Origin: Achromobacter sp. Bel
GTDB taxonomy: Bacteria > Pseudomonadota > Gammaproteobacteria > Burkholderiales > Burkholderiaceae_B
DNA length: 64,000 nt
Reading direction: 5' to 3'
NCBI RefSeq assembly: GCF_012928505.1
Contig: NZ_JABBJN010000016.1
Coordinates: forward strand, 1 to 64,000
In this document: in pieces, positions 1 through 7,990 of the stretch
Position numbering within the stretch: the stretch's first letter is position 1
Layout of the letters: each line of letters starts with the position of its first letter
Program-made: the position numbers and the translations under genes
The notes under the pieces: model-generated
Database searches by the model: none
Told to the model about the DNA's origin: nothing
The model's input: only the letters and a program-made list of their open reading frames with translations

Positions 1-238
1 TACCCGCGGCCGGCGGGTACGCCAGCCTCGGGTCGCGGCGGGCAGCCTGGCGCAACACCGGCTCCATGTCCTGCCAAAGCCGCGCCACCTCGTTCCAGGC
101 GCGCGCGTGCGCCGGACTGCGTGCGCGCCATTGCTTCATGGCTTCGGCGTCGCCGCGCGTCGCGTCCCGGTCGCGTAAGCGCAACCACCATTGCTCGGCT
201 TCGCGCCGCAGGCGGTCGGGATCTTCTGAAGGGTTCAT
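1..238 (-). CDS. FecR-type anti-sigma factor, N-terminal part (cut by window edge)
   Basis: The reading frame starts at an ATG at 238 and runs off the left edge after about 79 codons. The visible residues include EAEQWWLRLRDRDAT and a following DAEAMKQWRARSPAHARAWNEV stretch. This is the cytoplasmic DUF4880/FecR N-terminal region, the part that binds the partner sigma factor. It lies 16 bp behind the sigma gene on the same strand, as in fecI-fecR and vreI-vreR pairs. The family normally continues with a transmembrane helix and a periplasmic domain that senses the STN partner; neither is in the window. The family call is firm; the full length and the regulated gene are unknown. Confidence 0.85.
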   Translation of the reverse strand, partial: MNPSEDPDRLRREAEQWWLRLRDRDATRGDAEAMKQWRARSPAHARAWNEVARLWQDMEPVLRQAARRDPRLAYPPAAG

Positions 239-254
239 GGCGCCAAGCATCGTG

Positions 255-803
255 TCAGAATTTCCGCCGGCCGACAAGATCGCCATGGGCCACGGCCTCC
301 GTGTGCGCCAGACGCTCGCGGCAATGCCGCATGGCGGCGGCCAGTTCCTTCTTCACCATGGCCACCGATATCTGAAAGCGTTCCGCGATTTCGGCGTTGA
401 GCAGCCCATCTACGCGCGCTGCGGCCAGGATGGCACGCTGGCGCGGCGGCAGTTCGTCCATCGCCGCCTCCAGCGTCTGCACGTCACGCCGCGCCGCCAC
501 GATGCGCTGCGGATCCGCCGTCTCGTCGACGACGTGCAGTAGCGCGTCGCGCTCGTCATCGCCCAGCAGTTCGCGGTTGCGTCTCCAATCATCCGTCGCG
601 ATACGGGCGGCCATGCGCAGCAGGTAGGCATCGGGATTCAGCACCGGGCTCGCGGGCTTGGCGACGTCCAGCCGCAACCAGGTTTCGTGCAACGCGGCCG
701 ACGCCTGATCGCGCGAACCGACGATGCGTTCAAGGCTGCGCCGCAGTTCGGCGTAGCGGGCGATCAGACGCAATCGCAACAGGGCTGCGGAGATCATCGA
801 CAC
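255..803 (-). CDS. ECF (FecI-type) RNA polymerase sigma factor
   Basis: This is a 182-residue sigma-70 family protein with region 2 (residues about 20-90, including AARIATDDWRRNRELL) and region 4 (about 110-165, LPPRQRAILAAARVDGLLNAEIAERF, an HTH). The length is normal for the FecI group. The longest frame starts with GTG at 803; an ATG two codons in, at 797, is an equally good start. It sits 4 bp after the STN-domain gene and 16 bp before the anti-sigma gene, so the three are one transcript. By family knowledge the sigma is held by the FecR-like protein and released when the periplasmic STN protein signals. The target promoter is not identifiable here and may lie left of the window. Confidence 0.88.
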   Translation of the reverse strand: MSMISAALLRLRLIARYAELRRSLERIVGSRDQASAALHETWLRLDVAKPASPVLNPDAYLLRMAARIATDDWRRNRELLGDDERDALLHVVDETADPQRIVAARRDVQTLEAAMDELPPRQRAILAAARVDGLLNAEIAERFQISVAMVKKELAAAMRHCRERLAHTEAVAHGDLVGRRKF

Positions 804-807
804 AAGG

Positions 808-1551
808 TCACTGCGCCGGCGTGCGCGGGGCCGCGCAATGCGTGCCGCCCGGCAGCAGCAGCACCGACATGGGTTGCGGCATGCCGGCGGGCGGCGGCGC
901 CCCCACGTCCATGCCTTGGATGGCGCGCGTCACGGCGGCATCCACCCGGTCGCTGCCCGTGGTGTCAAGCAGGCGCATCCGCGCCACTTTTCCGCTGTCG
1001 CCCAGCCGCAGTTGCAATGCCAGGCGATATCCGCCCGGCCGCGTGGCGGCGCTGCCGCACAGCGTGCGCAAGAGGGCCTTCTGCACCCGTCCGATGTAGC
1101 CGCTGAAATCCGCGCCGCCGGCCCGCGCGCCGGGAATGTCCCCCGCCGCCACCGGGGCGCCGGCGTTCGCGGTCCCACGGGCCCTTGCATCGACGGTCGG
1201 CGCATAGATCACAACGGCTTCGCCGTCCGTATGTCGGATACGCAAGTCCGATCCGCCAAGCAGCCGGTGCAGGGCCTCCATGACCGTCAAGCGGCCGGAC
1301 AACGCCGGCGCGGGCTGGCGCGCGTAGCGCTCGTCGGCCAACACCGCCACGCCTGCCATGCGTCCAATCGCTTCCAGGCTGTCGCCCAATGCCTGCGCCG
1401 GCAGCGCGAAGTCATATTGCTCGACACCCAAGCGGTCCGGCGACGCCGCGGATTGAGACACGGCGGCACCCGCCAAGGCGGGCGTCTCCAGGCACATGAG
1501 ACACGAACCTGCCAGCGCCAACACACTGAACGGTACCGGAGTGCATATCAT
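808..1551 (-). CDS. VreA-like periplasmic signalling protein: STN domain plus TonB C-terminal-like domain
   Basis: The protein is 247 residues from the ATG at 1551 (a GTG lies one codon upstream). Residues 1-28 look like a signal peptide. An STN (secretin/TonB short N-terminal) domain follows at about 45-110 (YDFALPAQALGDSLEAIGR, then LTVMEALHRLLGGSDLRI). The C-terminal half (about 140-235, including YIGRVQKALLRTLCG and YRLALQLRLGDSGKVARMRLLDTTGS) resembles a TonB C-terminal domain. There is no plug or beta-barrel, so this is not a truncated receptor of ordinary design. STN plus TonB-like domain, followed by a sigma and an anti-sigma gene, is the plan of Pseudomonas aeruginosa VreA/VreI/VreR (PUMA3). 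The inferred role is periplasmic signal input to the FecR-like protein. Confidence 0.8.
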   Translation of the reverse strand: MICTPVPFSVLALAGSCLMCLETPALAGAAVSQSAASPDRLGVEQYDFALPAQALGDSLEAIGRMAGVAVLADERYARQPAPALSGRLTVMEALHRLLGGSDLRIRHTDGEAVVIYAPTVDARARGTANAGAPVAAGDIPGARAGGADFSGYIGRVQKALLRTLCGSAATRPGGYRLALQLRLGDSGKVARMRLLDTTGSDRVDAAVTRAIQGMDVGAPPPAGMPQPMSVLLLPGGTHCAAPRTPAQ

Positions 1552-1696
1552 CACGCGGTTTCGAGGTCGGGAAATGGAATGGGGCCGGCGCGCCCGGTCG
1601 GGACCGCGCCGGCCAGCAGGCTAGCCCAACGACATGACTCAACTGTGACACCGGGCAGCGGGGATGCGCGCTTGCCCCAGGACGGGGGAGCTGCTT

Positions 1697-1736
1697 GGTT
1701 TCTGTTATTTCTGTCTTGACAGAAATAACAGAAACC
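1697..1736. promoter_or_regulatory. Palindromic operator upstream of the GbsR/MarR regulator
   Basis: A perfect inverted repeat with 19-bp arms (first arm GGTTTCTGTTATTTCTGTC) is separated by TT. The core, TTTCTGT-N4-ACAGAAA, recurs at 2322-2345 ahead of the next gene. It ends 15 bp before the regulator start codon, where a repressor would block transcription, so autoregulation is likely. Confidence 0.75.
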
Positions 1737-1751
1737 TCCTACAGTGGCGCC

Positions 1752-2282
1752 ATGACACTGACTCCAATCGCCGAACGATTCATCCTCCATTGGGGCGAAA
1801 TGGGCTCGCGCTGGGGCGTGAACCGCACCGTCGCCCAGATCCACGCCCTGCTTTACCTGTTGGGCCGTCCCGTACCCGCCGAGGAGATCGCCGATACCCT
1901 GGGGGTCGCGCGCTCGAACGTCAGCAACAGCCTCAAGGAATTGCAGGCCTGGCGGCTGGCCCGAGTGGTGCACGTCATGGAAGACCGGCGCGACCACTTC
2001 GAAACATCGACGGATATCTGGGAACTGTTCAAGCTGATCGTCGAAGGCCGCCGGCAACGCGAAATCGACCCCACGCTGACCATGCTGCGCGACAGCCTGG
2101 CCAGCCCGGAAATCGAAAACGAAAGCCGCGCCACCGAACAGCGCGTGCGCGAGACGCTGGAATTCCTTGAAATCCTGACCACCTGGTCCGACGAGATGCT
2201 GCGCATGAAGCCCGAGACGCTGATGAAGACACTGGGCATGGGCGCGAAGCTCAGCAAGACCATGCGGCGCACCAAGCCTTGA
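1752..2282 (+). CDS. GbsR/MarR-family transcriptional regulator
   Basis: The protein has 176 residues from the ATG at 1752 (MTLTPIAERF). An upstream TTG-initiated extension would run through the operator and is unlikely. A winged helix-turn-helix spans about residues 20-85 (VNRTVAQIHALLYLL, then ADTLGVARSNVSNSLKELQ). A helical C-terminus follows, as in GbsR-type proteins. It precedes the SDR-DoxX and DUF2269 genes, separated by a hairpin terminator. The same palindrome lies before this gene and before the SDR gene, so it probably represses itself and that pair. The ligand is unknown. Confidence 0.85.
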   Translation: MTLTPIAERFILHWGEMGSRWGVNRTVAQIHALLYLLGRPVPAEEIADTLGVARSNVSNSLKELQAWRLARVVHVMEDRRDHFETSTDIWELFKLIVEGRRQREIDPTLTMLRDSLASPEIENESRATEQRVRETLEFLEILTTWSDEMLRMKPETLMKTLGMGAKLSKTMRRTKP

Positions 2283-2288
2283 TCGCCG

Positions 2289-2315
2289 GGCGGGCCAAGA
2301 ACCCGCCTCTTTTTT
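2289..2315 (+). terminator. Rho-independent terminator after the GbsR/MarR gene
   Basis: A six-base-pair stem (GGCGGG / CCCGCC) with a 7-nt loop is followed by TCTTTTTT. It separates the regulator transcript from the SDR gene, which has its own operator-bearing promoter region. Confidence 0.75.
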
Positions 2316-2321
2316 AATCAA

Positions 2322-2345
2322 TAATTTCTGTCTATACAGAAATTA
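2322..2345. promoter_or_regulatory. Second operator of the GbsR/MarR regulator, ahead of the SDR gene
   Basis: Ten-bp arms TAATTTCTGT and ACAGAAATTA flank CTAT, and a further ACAGAAAT half-site follows directly (2345-2352). The core is the same as in the operator at 1697-1736. Confidence 0.72.
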
Positions 2346-2397
2346 CAGAAATACAAGAATCTAGAGTCATGAGCGGCTTACCCATCAAGGCGACGGC

Positions 2398-3654
2398 ATG
2401 AACATTCTGGTCTGTGGTGCAAACGGATTTGTCGGCCGGGCCTTGTGCGACGCCTTGGCGCGCGACGGCCATCGGGTGCTGAAAGGCGTACGGGTCGCCA
2501 CGCGGCCGGACGAGGTCGCCATGGACTATATGGCGGACACTCACCCGGCCGCCTGGACGGACCGCTTGCGCGGCATCCATGTGGTGGTCAACGCCGTCGG
2601 CATCTTGATTGAAGGCGCCGGCGCCACCTTCGACCGCATCCACCGCGCGGCGCCGATCGCCCTGTTCGACGCCGCCCGCATCGCCGGGGTCCGGGGCATC
2701 GTGCAATTGTCGGCGCTGGGCGCCGAGCACGGCGATACGCCCTACTTCCAGAGCAAGCGCGCAGCCGATGACCACCTGCGGTCGCTGCCCATTGCGCACC
2801 ACATCCTGCGGCCGGCGCTGGTGTATGGCAGAGAAGGCGCGTCAGCCCGGTTCTTCCGCGCCCTGGCCACGGCGCCGATCCACCCGCTACCGGCAGGCGG
2901 CCGGCAGTTGCTGCGCCCGATCCTCGTGGACGAGTTGGCCGAGATCGTCGTCCGGCTGCTGCGCGACGACGCCGGCGCCCCGTCCGTGCTGAACCTGGTG
3001 GGCGGCGCCGAAGTCGAGTTTCGGCAGATGCTGGCGGCCTACCGGAAATCGATGGGCTTTGCGCCGGCATGGCAGGTGCCCGTGCCAGCCTGGCTGGTGT
3101 CCGTCGGCGCGGCGTTGCTCAACCGGCTGCCGGGGTCTTTGTTGACGCGCGACACCTGGCGCATGCTGCGCGCCGGCAATACGGCCGCCGCCACGACGAC
3201 CTGCCGGGCGTTGGGGCGTCCGCCCACCGGCGTCGAATCTTTCATCGAACCCGCCGACGCGTTGGCGCTTCGCCATCAGGCGCTGGCGGCGTGGCGGCCG
3301 GGCCTGTTGCGCGGCGCGCTGGCGCTCATCTGGCTATGGACGGCCGTGTGCAGCGTCTTCCTCTATCCCGTGGCCGACAGTCTGGCGCTGCTGGAACCGG
3401 TCGGCCTGCATGGCATGGCCGCCCGTGCCGCGCTGTACCTGGCCGCCGGACTGGATGTCGCGCTAGGCATCGCCACGCTGTGGCGGCCGGGCCGGCGCCT
3501 GTGGGCCGCACAGTTGTGGCTGGTGTCGGGCTACACGGCCGTGATCGCCGTGGCCTTGCCGGCATTCCTGTGGCACCCGTTCGGCCCAATCTTGAAAAAC
3601 GCCGCCGTCATCGCGCTTTTACTCATTCTGCTTACCGAGGAATCCAAGCCATGA
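2398..3654 (+). CDS. SDR/NmrA-type NAD(P)-dependent oxidoreductase fused to a DoxX-like membrane domain
   Basis: The protein has 418 residues. The N-terminal 290 residues are an atypical (extended) short-chain dehydrogenase fold, with the nucleotide-binding loop GANGFVGRALCDAL at about 7-20. The segment VQLSALGAE, with YFQSKRAADDHLRS further on, resembles complex-I NDUFA9-like and NmrA-like proteins. The last 120 residues contain about four hydrophobic helices (ALALIWLWTAVCSVFLYP, ALYLAAGLDVALGIATLW and others) typical of the DoxX-like family. The stop overlaps the next start (ATGA), so the two are translated together. The operator upstream suggests repression by the GbsR-type regulator. The substrate is unknown; a role in membrane redox or quinone metabolism is inference. 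Confidence 0.83.
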   Translation: MNILVCGANGFVGRALCDALARDGHRVLKGVRVATRPDEVAMDYMADTHPAAWTDRLRGIHVVVNAVGILIEGAGATFDRIHRAAPIALFDAARIAGVRGIVQLSALGAEHGDTPYFQSKRAADDHLRSLPIAHHILRPALVYGREGASARFFRALATAPIHPLPAGGRQLLRPILVDELAEIVVRLLRDDAGAPSVLNLVGGAEVEFRQMLAAYRKSMGFAPAWQVPVPAWLVSVGAALLNRLPGSLLTRDTWRMLRAGNTAAATTTCRALGRPPTGVESFIEPADALALRHQALAAWRPGLLRGALALIWLWTAVCSVFLYPVADSLALLEPVGLHGMAARAALYLAAGLDVALGIATLWRPGRRLWAAQLWLVSGYTAVIAVALPAFLWHPFGPILKNAAVIALLLILLTEESKP

Positions 3655-4124
3655 GCCTGTACCTGACGATCAAGACCCTGCACATCCTCTCGTCGGTGTT
3701 GCTCGTGGGCACCGGCTTCGGCACGGCCTTCTACCTGTTCTTCGCCAACCGGACGGGCTCCATCCCGGCGATCGCCGCAGTCTCCAAACTGGTGGTCCGG
3801 GCCGACCTGTGGTTCACCACGCCTGCCGTCGTGTTCCAGCCCCTGTCGGGCCTGTGGCTGGCGCATGCCGCCGGCTGGCAATGGACCACGCCCTGGGTCA
3901 GCCTTTCGATCGCGCTGTATCTGCTGGCGGGCGTGTGCTGGCTGCCGGTGGTGTGGCTGCAATACGAAATGTCCAGAATGGCGGCCACCGCCTGCGCTGC
4001 GGGCCAGATCGCGCTGCCGGCCCGCTACTGGCGCTTTGCACGATGGTGGGAACGCCTGGGTTACCCCGCCTTCCTGGCGATGGTGGCGGTGTACTTCCTC
4101 ATGGTGCTGAAGCCGGCGCTGTAA
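3651..4124 (+). CDS. DUF2269 family integral membrane protein
   Basis: This is a 157-residue protein with four predicted helices: about residues 8-30 (LHILSSVLLVGTGFGTAFYL), 50-70, 80-105 (SLSIALYLLAGVCWLPVVWL) and 132-152 (LGYPAFLAMVAVYFLMVL). The KTLHILSSVLLVGTGFGTAF opening is characteristic of DUF2269. The start overlaps the preceding SDR-DoxX stop by four bases. The family has no settled function; pairing with SDR-DoxX proteins is a common arrangement and suggests a joint membrane role. Confidence 0.83.
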   Translation: MSLYLTIKTLHILSSVLLVGTGFGTAFYLFFANRTGSIPAIAAVSKLVVRADLWFTTPAVVFQPLSGLWLAHAAGWQWTTPWVSLSIALYLLAGVCWLPVVWLQYEMSRMAATACAAGQIALPARYWRFARWWERLGYPAFLAMVAVYFLMVLKPAL

Positions 4125-4178
4125 ACCGTGCAAATCAGCCGATCGCGGGGCGGCCCCTGATGCGCGCGGGAACGTCGC

Positions 4179-5690
4179 TTAACCGGTGCGGGCGGCGTTG
4201 TTCAACCAGCGTATCTGGCCATCATACGAACAACTCAAAATGCCTTCGCCCGCAGCCATGATGTCCGTGGTGAAGTTCTGCCGGCCCTCCTCGTGGATCT
4301 GGGTGCCGTCAGGCATCGCCCACAACCGTGTCTGGTTGTCCTCGCCCGCGGACGCAAGCAGGTTTCCCGACAGCCAGCGCACGCGTCGCACGGCGGCGCG
4401 GTGCGCCGCGAACGAGCGCTGCTTCGTCCAGGCATCGCCACGCAGTTCCCACAACGCAAGGCCTCCTGCAATGTCGGCAGTCGCGATGTGCCGTCCACAT
4501 TCGGATACCGCCAAGGAGCGCAGCGCCACGTCGCCAGGCAACACCTGCGCACTGGCGCCACCCGCCGGGTGCCAGATCCTGACATCGCCGTCTTCGGACG
4601 CCGATGCAAGCCGCCCATCCGGCATCCTGTCCACCGCCCAGACCCACCCGTCATGTCCGTCCAGCACGCCGCAAGCTTGCCCCCTTGCATCCCACAGCTT
4701 GATGCGTCGGTCCGCGCCCGCCGTGGCGAGCATGCCGTCGCCCAACGCCACCACACTTAACATCGCGGCTGCGTGCGCCTGTTCCACAACGTGCAGGCAA
4801 CCGCCCGATTGCCAATCCCAGATCCGCAGCGTGCGGTCGCGAGACACCGAAGCCACGCACCGGTCGGACAAACGGGCCAGGCCCAGCACGGATTGCGTGT
4901 GCCCGTTCAACGTGCGCAACAGCCTGCCGTCCCGGTGCCACACGCGGATCGAGGTATCGCGCCCGCCGCTGGCAAGGACTTCCTCGCTCAGTCGTTCCAG
5001 CGTCCAGACATAGCCCTGGTGGGCCGAGTCAAAGGTTGCCGGCCCGTCGTGACGCGGCGCGTCCGGGGCGCGGTAGATCACGTCGCTGCGCAAGATGTAC
5101 TTGGCGCCCGAAGTCACGCGTGCTCCGGCATGCCAAAGGCGGTGATCGAACACGATCAAGCTGCCCGCCTGCGGTGTCACCGTGGCGATCGGTTCCCCGT
5201 CGCCGGCATGCCCGGCGTCATAGAAGCGGGTATCGCCGCCCTCGCATGACGCCCCGTCGCTCAGATAGACCAGAAACGTCAGGCACGACTGCCGGCTGCG
5301 GCTTCGATGATGCACCCCGTCCTGGTGCATGGGGAACACCTGGCCGGGAAGATAGCGGCACAGGCGGAACCGTTCATTGATCGAATCCAGCGTCCAAGGC
5401 GACGCCGCGAGATCCGCAGCCTCCTGCGGCAGGGACGCGGGAACCAGGCCCTGCAACCGCGCGAACATCCGGCTAGCCAGTTCGGGGGAATCAAGCACTT
5501 GGCGGTCATTGTTCCGGTAGGACGGCGGGTAATCGCTGTCGGCCCCTGCATACCCCCGGACCTCGCTTTCCGCGATCAACCGGGCACATTCGTCCGGAGA
5601 AAGAAAACCCGGAATCACTTTGCAGAACAGGCGCCCCTCGGGCAAGGGAAAAAAGGGCTCGGCGGCACGGAAGGCGGATGGGCTCGACAT
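4179..5690 (-). CDS. 2OG-Fe(II) oxygenase (prolyl 4-hydroxylase type) fused to a seven-bladed WD40 propeller
   Basis: The protein has 503 residues. Residues about 20-210 form a prolyl-4-hydroxylase-like double-stranded beta-helix domain. The iron ligands are visible as His122 and Asp124 (FPMHQDG) and His187 (LWHAG); Arg201 (YILRSDV) is the likely 2-oxoglutarate salt bridge. From about 222 to 500 there are seven WD40 blades, for example GHTQSVLGLARL..LRIWD, GHDGWVWAVDRMPDG..VRIWH and AHRAAVRRVRW..TRLWA. That is enough to close a propeller. There is no signal peptide, so it should act in the cytoplasm. It is divergent from a TetR regulator 124 bp away. The propeller probably recruits a protein substrate for hydroxylation, which is inference. 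Confidence 0.85.
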   Translation of the reverse strand: MSSPSAFRAAEPFFPLPEGRLFCKVIPGFLSPDECARLIAESEVRGYAGADSDYPPSYRNNDRQVLDSPELASRMFARLQGLVPASLPQEAADLAASPWTLDSINERFRLCRYLPGQVFPMHQDGVHHRSRSRQSCLTFLVYLSDGASCEGGDTRFYDAGHAGDGEPIATVTPQAGSLIVFDHRLWHAGARVTSGAKYILRSDVIYRAPDAPRHDGPATFDSAHQGYVWTLERLSEEVLASGGRDTSIRVWHRDGRLLRTLNGHTQSVLGLARLSDRCVASVSRDRTLRIWDWQSGGCLHVVEQAHAAAMLSVVALGDGMLATAGADRRIKLWDARGQACGVLDGHDGWVWAVDRMPDGRLASASEDGDVRIWHPAGGASAQVLPGDVALRSLAVSECGRHIATADIAGGLALWELRGDAWTKQRSFAAHRAAVRRVRWLSGNLLASAGEDNQTRLWAMPDGTQIHEEGRQNFTTDIMAAGEGILSCSYDGQIRWLNNAARTG

Positions 5691-5723
5691 GGTTATGGCC
5701 TGATCAGTGAAGGGGGAATCTAA

Positions 5724-5741
5724 ATTGGTTGACCAACCAAT
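5724..5741. promoter_or_regulatory. Inverted-repeat operator between the oxygenase-WD40 gene and the TetR gene
   Basis: The arms ATTGGTTG and CAACCAAT are 8 bp and separated by AC. A further half-site AATTGGTTA lies at about 5781-5789. The site lies between two divergent start codons, the usual place for a TetR-family operator that controls both promoters. Confidence 0.6.
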
Positions 5742-5814
5742 ATTGAAAAATTACTCCTCTCCGGTGCCTGACGCAACTAAAATTGGTTATCCGCCCAAAT
5801 ATGACACCCACGCC

Positions 5815-6450
5815 ATGGCCCGCAGCCCCAACACCGAAGCCCGTCGCGCTGAAATTACGCAAGCCCTGCTCACCGTCATCGCACGGCACGGCTATGAGAA
5901 GGCGACGATCCAGTCCATTGCAAGCCAGGCCGGGCTGGCGCCAGGCCTGATCCACTACCACTTCAAGAACAAGCAGGAAATCCTGCTGTCGCTCATCGAC
6001 ATGCTGGCCGAGGTGGCGCGCAGCCGTTTCGCGCGTATCTGCGATGCCGCCGCCGCCCCCGGCCAGCGCCTGGATGCCTACCTGGAAGCGCGCCTGGGCA
6101 TGGGCGAAGGCGCCGCGCCGGATGCGGTCGCGGCCTGGGTCATGATCAGCGCCGAAGCCGTGCGCCAGGAAGAGGTGCGCGCCGTCTACAGCCAGGTGAT
6201 CGCGCAGGAACTGGGGATGGTCACGGAATTGGTGGCCGCCGCGTTGGGCGAGCAGCAACGCGACAGTCGAGGCGCGCCGACGATCGCGGCCGGCGTCCTT
6301 GCCCTGATGGAAGGTGCGTTCGGGCTATCCAGCGCCACGACCGGGGTGATGCCGGCCGGATATGCCGCGAAAGCGGCCAAGGACTATGCGCAACTGAGCA
6401 TCTCGGCTGCGCCGCCCGCCAGGCGGGACAGCCGGAAACGCAAATCGTGA
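5815..6450 (+). CDS. TetR/AcrR family transcriptional regulator
   Basis: The protein has 211 residues from the ATG at 5815 (MARSPNTEARRAEI). A longer in-frame start at 5707 would translate through the operator and is rejected. The HTH spans about 10-55 (EITQALLTVIARHGYEKATIQSIASQAG, then GLIHYHFKNKQEILLSL). The C-terminal ligand domain resembles the BetI-like TetR_C group. The gene is divergent from the oxygenase-WD40 gene, with a palindrome between them, so local autoregulation and control of the oxygenase are likely. The ligand is unknown. It converges on alaA. Confidence 0.88.
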   Translation: MARSPNTEARRAEITQALLTVIARHGYEKATIQSIASQAGLAPGLIHYHFKNKQEILLSLIDMLAEVARSRFARICDAAAAPGQRLDAYLEARLGMGEGAAPDAVAAWVMISAEAVRQEEVRAVYSQVIAQELGMVTELVAAALGEQQRDSRGAPTIAAGVLALMEGAFGLSSATTGVMPAGYAAKAAKDYAQLSISAAPPARRDSRKRKS

Positions 6451-6481
6451 GCGGGCCCGGGACACCCAGGCCCTTAACGAC

Positions 6482-7786
6482 TCATCCGGCCTTCGCCACA
6501 AGCTCGATCGGCAAATCGGCTGCGCGCTCCGCCGAATCGGCCTCCACGGAAACCAGCCGCTGCTTCGCATGCTTGGCGCGGTAGTCGCCAAGGAACTTGG
6601 CGATGCGGCTGATGGCCTCCCGCAGGTCCGTCTCGTGCGGCAAGAACACGATGCGGAAATGGTCGGGGCGCGACCAGTTAAAGCCCGTGCCCTGCACCAG
6701 CATCACGCGCGTGGCTTCGAGCAGTTGCAGGAAGAACTGGCGGTCGTCCTGGATGGGATACACCTCGGGGTCCAGCCTCGGGAACATGTATAGCGCGGCC
6801 TGCGGCTTGACGCAGGTGACGCCCGGGATGGCGGTGATCAGCTCGTAGGCCAATTCGCGCTGGCGGTGCAGTCGGCCGCCCTCGCGCACCAGGTCGTTGA
6901 TGCTCTGGTAGCCGCCCAGCGCGGTCTGTATCGCCCACTGGCCCGGCACGTTCGCGCACAGCCGCATGTTGGCAAGCATGTCCAGACCTTCGATGTAGTC
7001 GCGCGCGGCGCCCTTGTCGCCCGAGACCACCAGCCAGCCGGCGCGGTACCCGCAGGCCCGGTAGCTCTTGGACAGCGAATTGAAGGTCAACGTCAGCACG
7101 TCGGTAGACAGGCTTGCCAGCGCGGTGTGCTGGACGTCGTCGTACAGCACCTTGTCATAGACTTCGTCAGCCAGGATGACCAGGCCAAATTCACGCGCGA
7201 TGTCGATAATTCCCCGCAACACGTCATCGGGGTAGAGCACGCCCGTCGGGTTGTTCGGGTTGATGACCACGATGCCCTTGGTGCGCGGCGTGATCTTGGC
7301 GCGGATGTCGTCCAGGTCGGGAATCCAGCCGTTCGCCTCGTCGCACAGGTAGTGCACGGGCACGCCACCCGACAGGCTCGTCACCGCCGTCCACAGCGGG
7401 TAGTCGGGCGCGGGCAGCAACAGCTCGTCGCCATCGTCGAGCAGCGCATTGGTGGCCATCGCGATCAGGTCGGACGCGCCGTTGCCCAGGTAGATATCGT
7501 CCAGCGTCACGCCCTGCGTGCCCTGCGCCTGGGTGTAGTGCATGACCGCCTTGCGCGCGGCGAAGATGCCCTTGCTGTCCGAATACCCCGCCGAGTTGGG
7601 CAGGTTGCGGATCATGTCCAGCTGGACTTCTTCCGGGGCATCGAAGCCGAACGCGGCCAGATTGCCGATATTGAGCTTGATGAGCTTCTGGCCTTCGTCC
7701 TCCATCTGCCTGGCCCGATCCATGATGGGGCCACGGATGTCATACAGGACGTGCGCGAGTTTGCTCGATTTTTTTACGGTCTTCAT
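6482..7786 (-). CDS. alaA: Glutamate-pyruvate aminotransferase AlaA
   Basis: This 434-residue PLP aminotransferase starts at the ATG at 7786 (MKTVKKSSKLAHVLYDIRGP); a longer frame to 7909 adds 41 residues unlike the family. It matches E. coli AlaA through its length, for example the regions around NIGNLAAFGFDAPEE, YLCDEANGWIPDLDDIRAK, IVVINPNNPTG and LCANVPGQWAIQTALGGYQS. The PLP lysine is in FNSLSKSYRACGYRAGW, and the aspartate pairing with the cofactor nitrogen is in ILADEVYDK. It makes alanine from pyruvate and glutamate in the cytosol. About 30 residues of extra C-terminus extend past the E. coli protein. It is monocistronic. Confidence 0.93.
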   Translation of the reverse strand: MKTVKKSSKLAHVLYDIRGPIMDRARQMEDEGQKLIKLNIGNLAAFGFDAPEEVQLDMIRNLPNSAGYSDSKGIFAARKAVMHYTQAQGTQGVTLDDIYLGNGASDLIAMATNALLDDGDELLLPAPDYPLWTAVTSLSGGVPVHYLCDEANGWIPDLDDIRAKITPRTKGIVVINPNNPTGVLYPDDVLRGIIDIAREFGLVILADEVYDKVLYDDVQHTALASLSTDVLTLTFNSLSKSYRACGYRAGWLVVSGDKGAARDYIEGLDMLANMRLCANVPGQWAIQTALGGYQSINDLVREGGRLHRQRELAYELITAIPGVTCVKPQAALYMFPRLDPEVYPIQDDRQFFLQLLEATRVMLVQGTGFNWSRPDHFRIVFLPHETDLREAISRIAKFLGDYRAKHAKQRLVSVEADSAERAADLPIELVAKAG

Positions 7787-7990
7787 GGACGGTTTCCCGT
7801 GAAATGCGCGCCTCGCAAGGTCGGGCGCTTGATCAACCAGGTCATTAATCACCGGATGGCGGCCAATCATAGCCGCCAGACGCCGACCGCCGCTGAAGGT
7901 CATTGACAATGCAGAATCATATCCTTAAAAATCAATGGCTTAGTAAATTCAACGAGCAGACTTGGAAATCAATCGCGCACGTTGCCGCGC

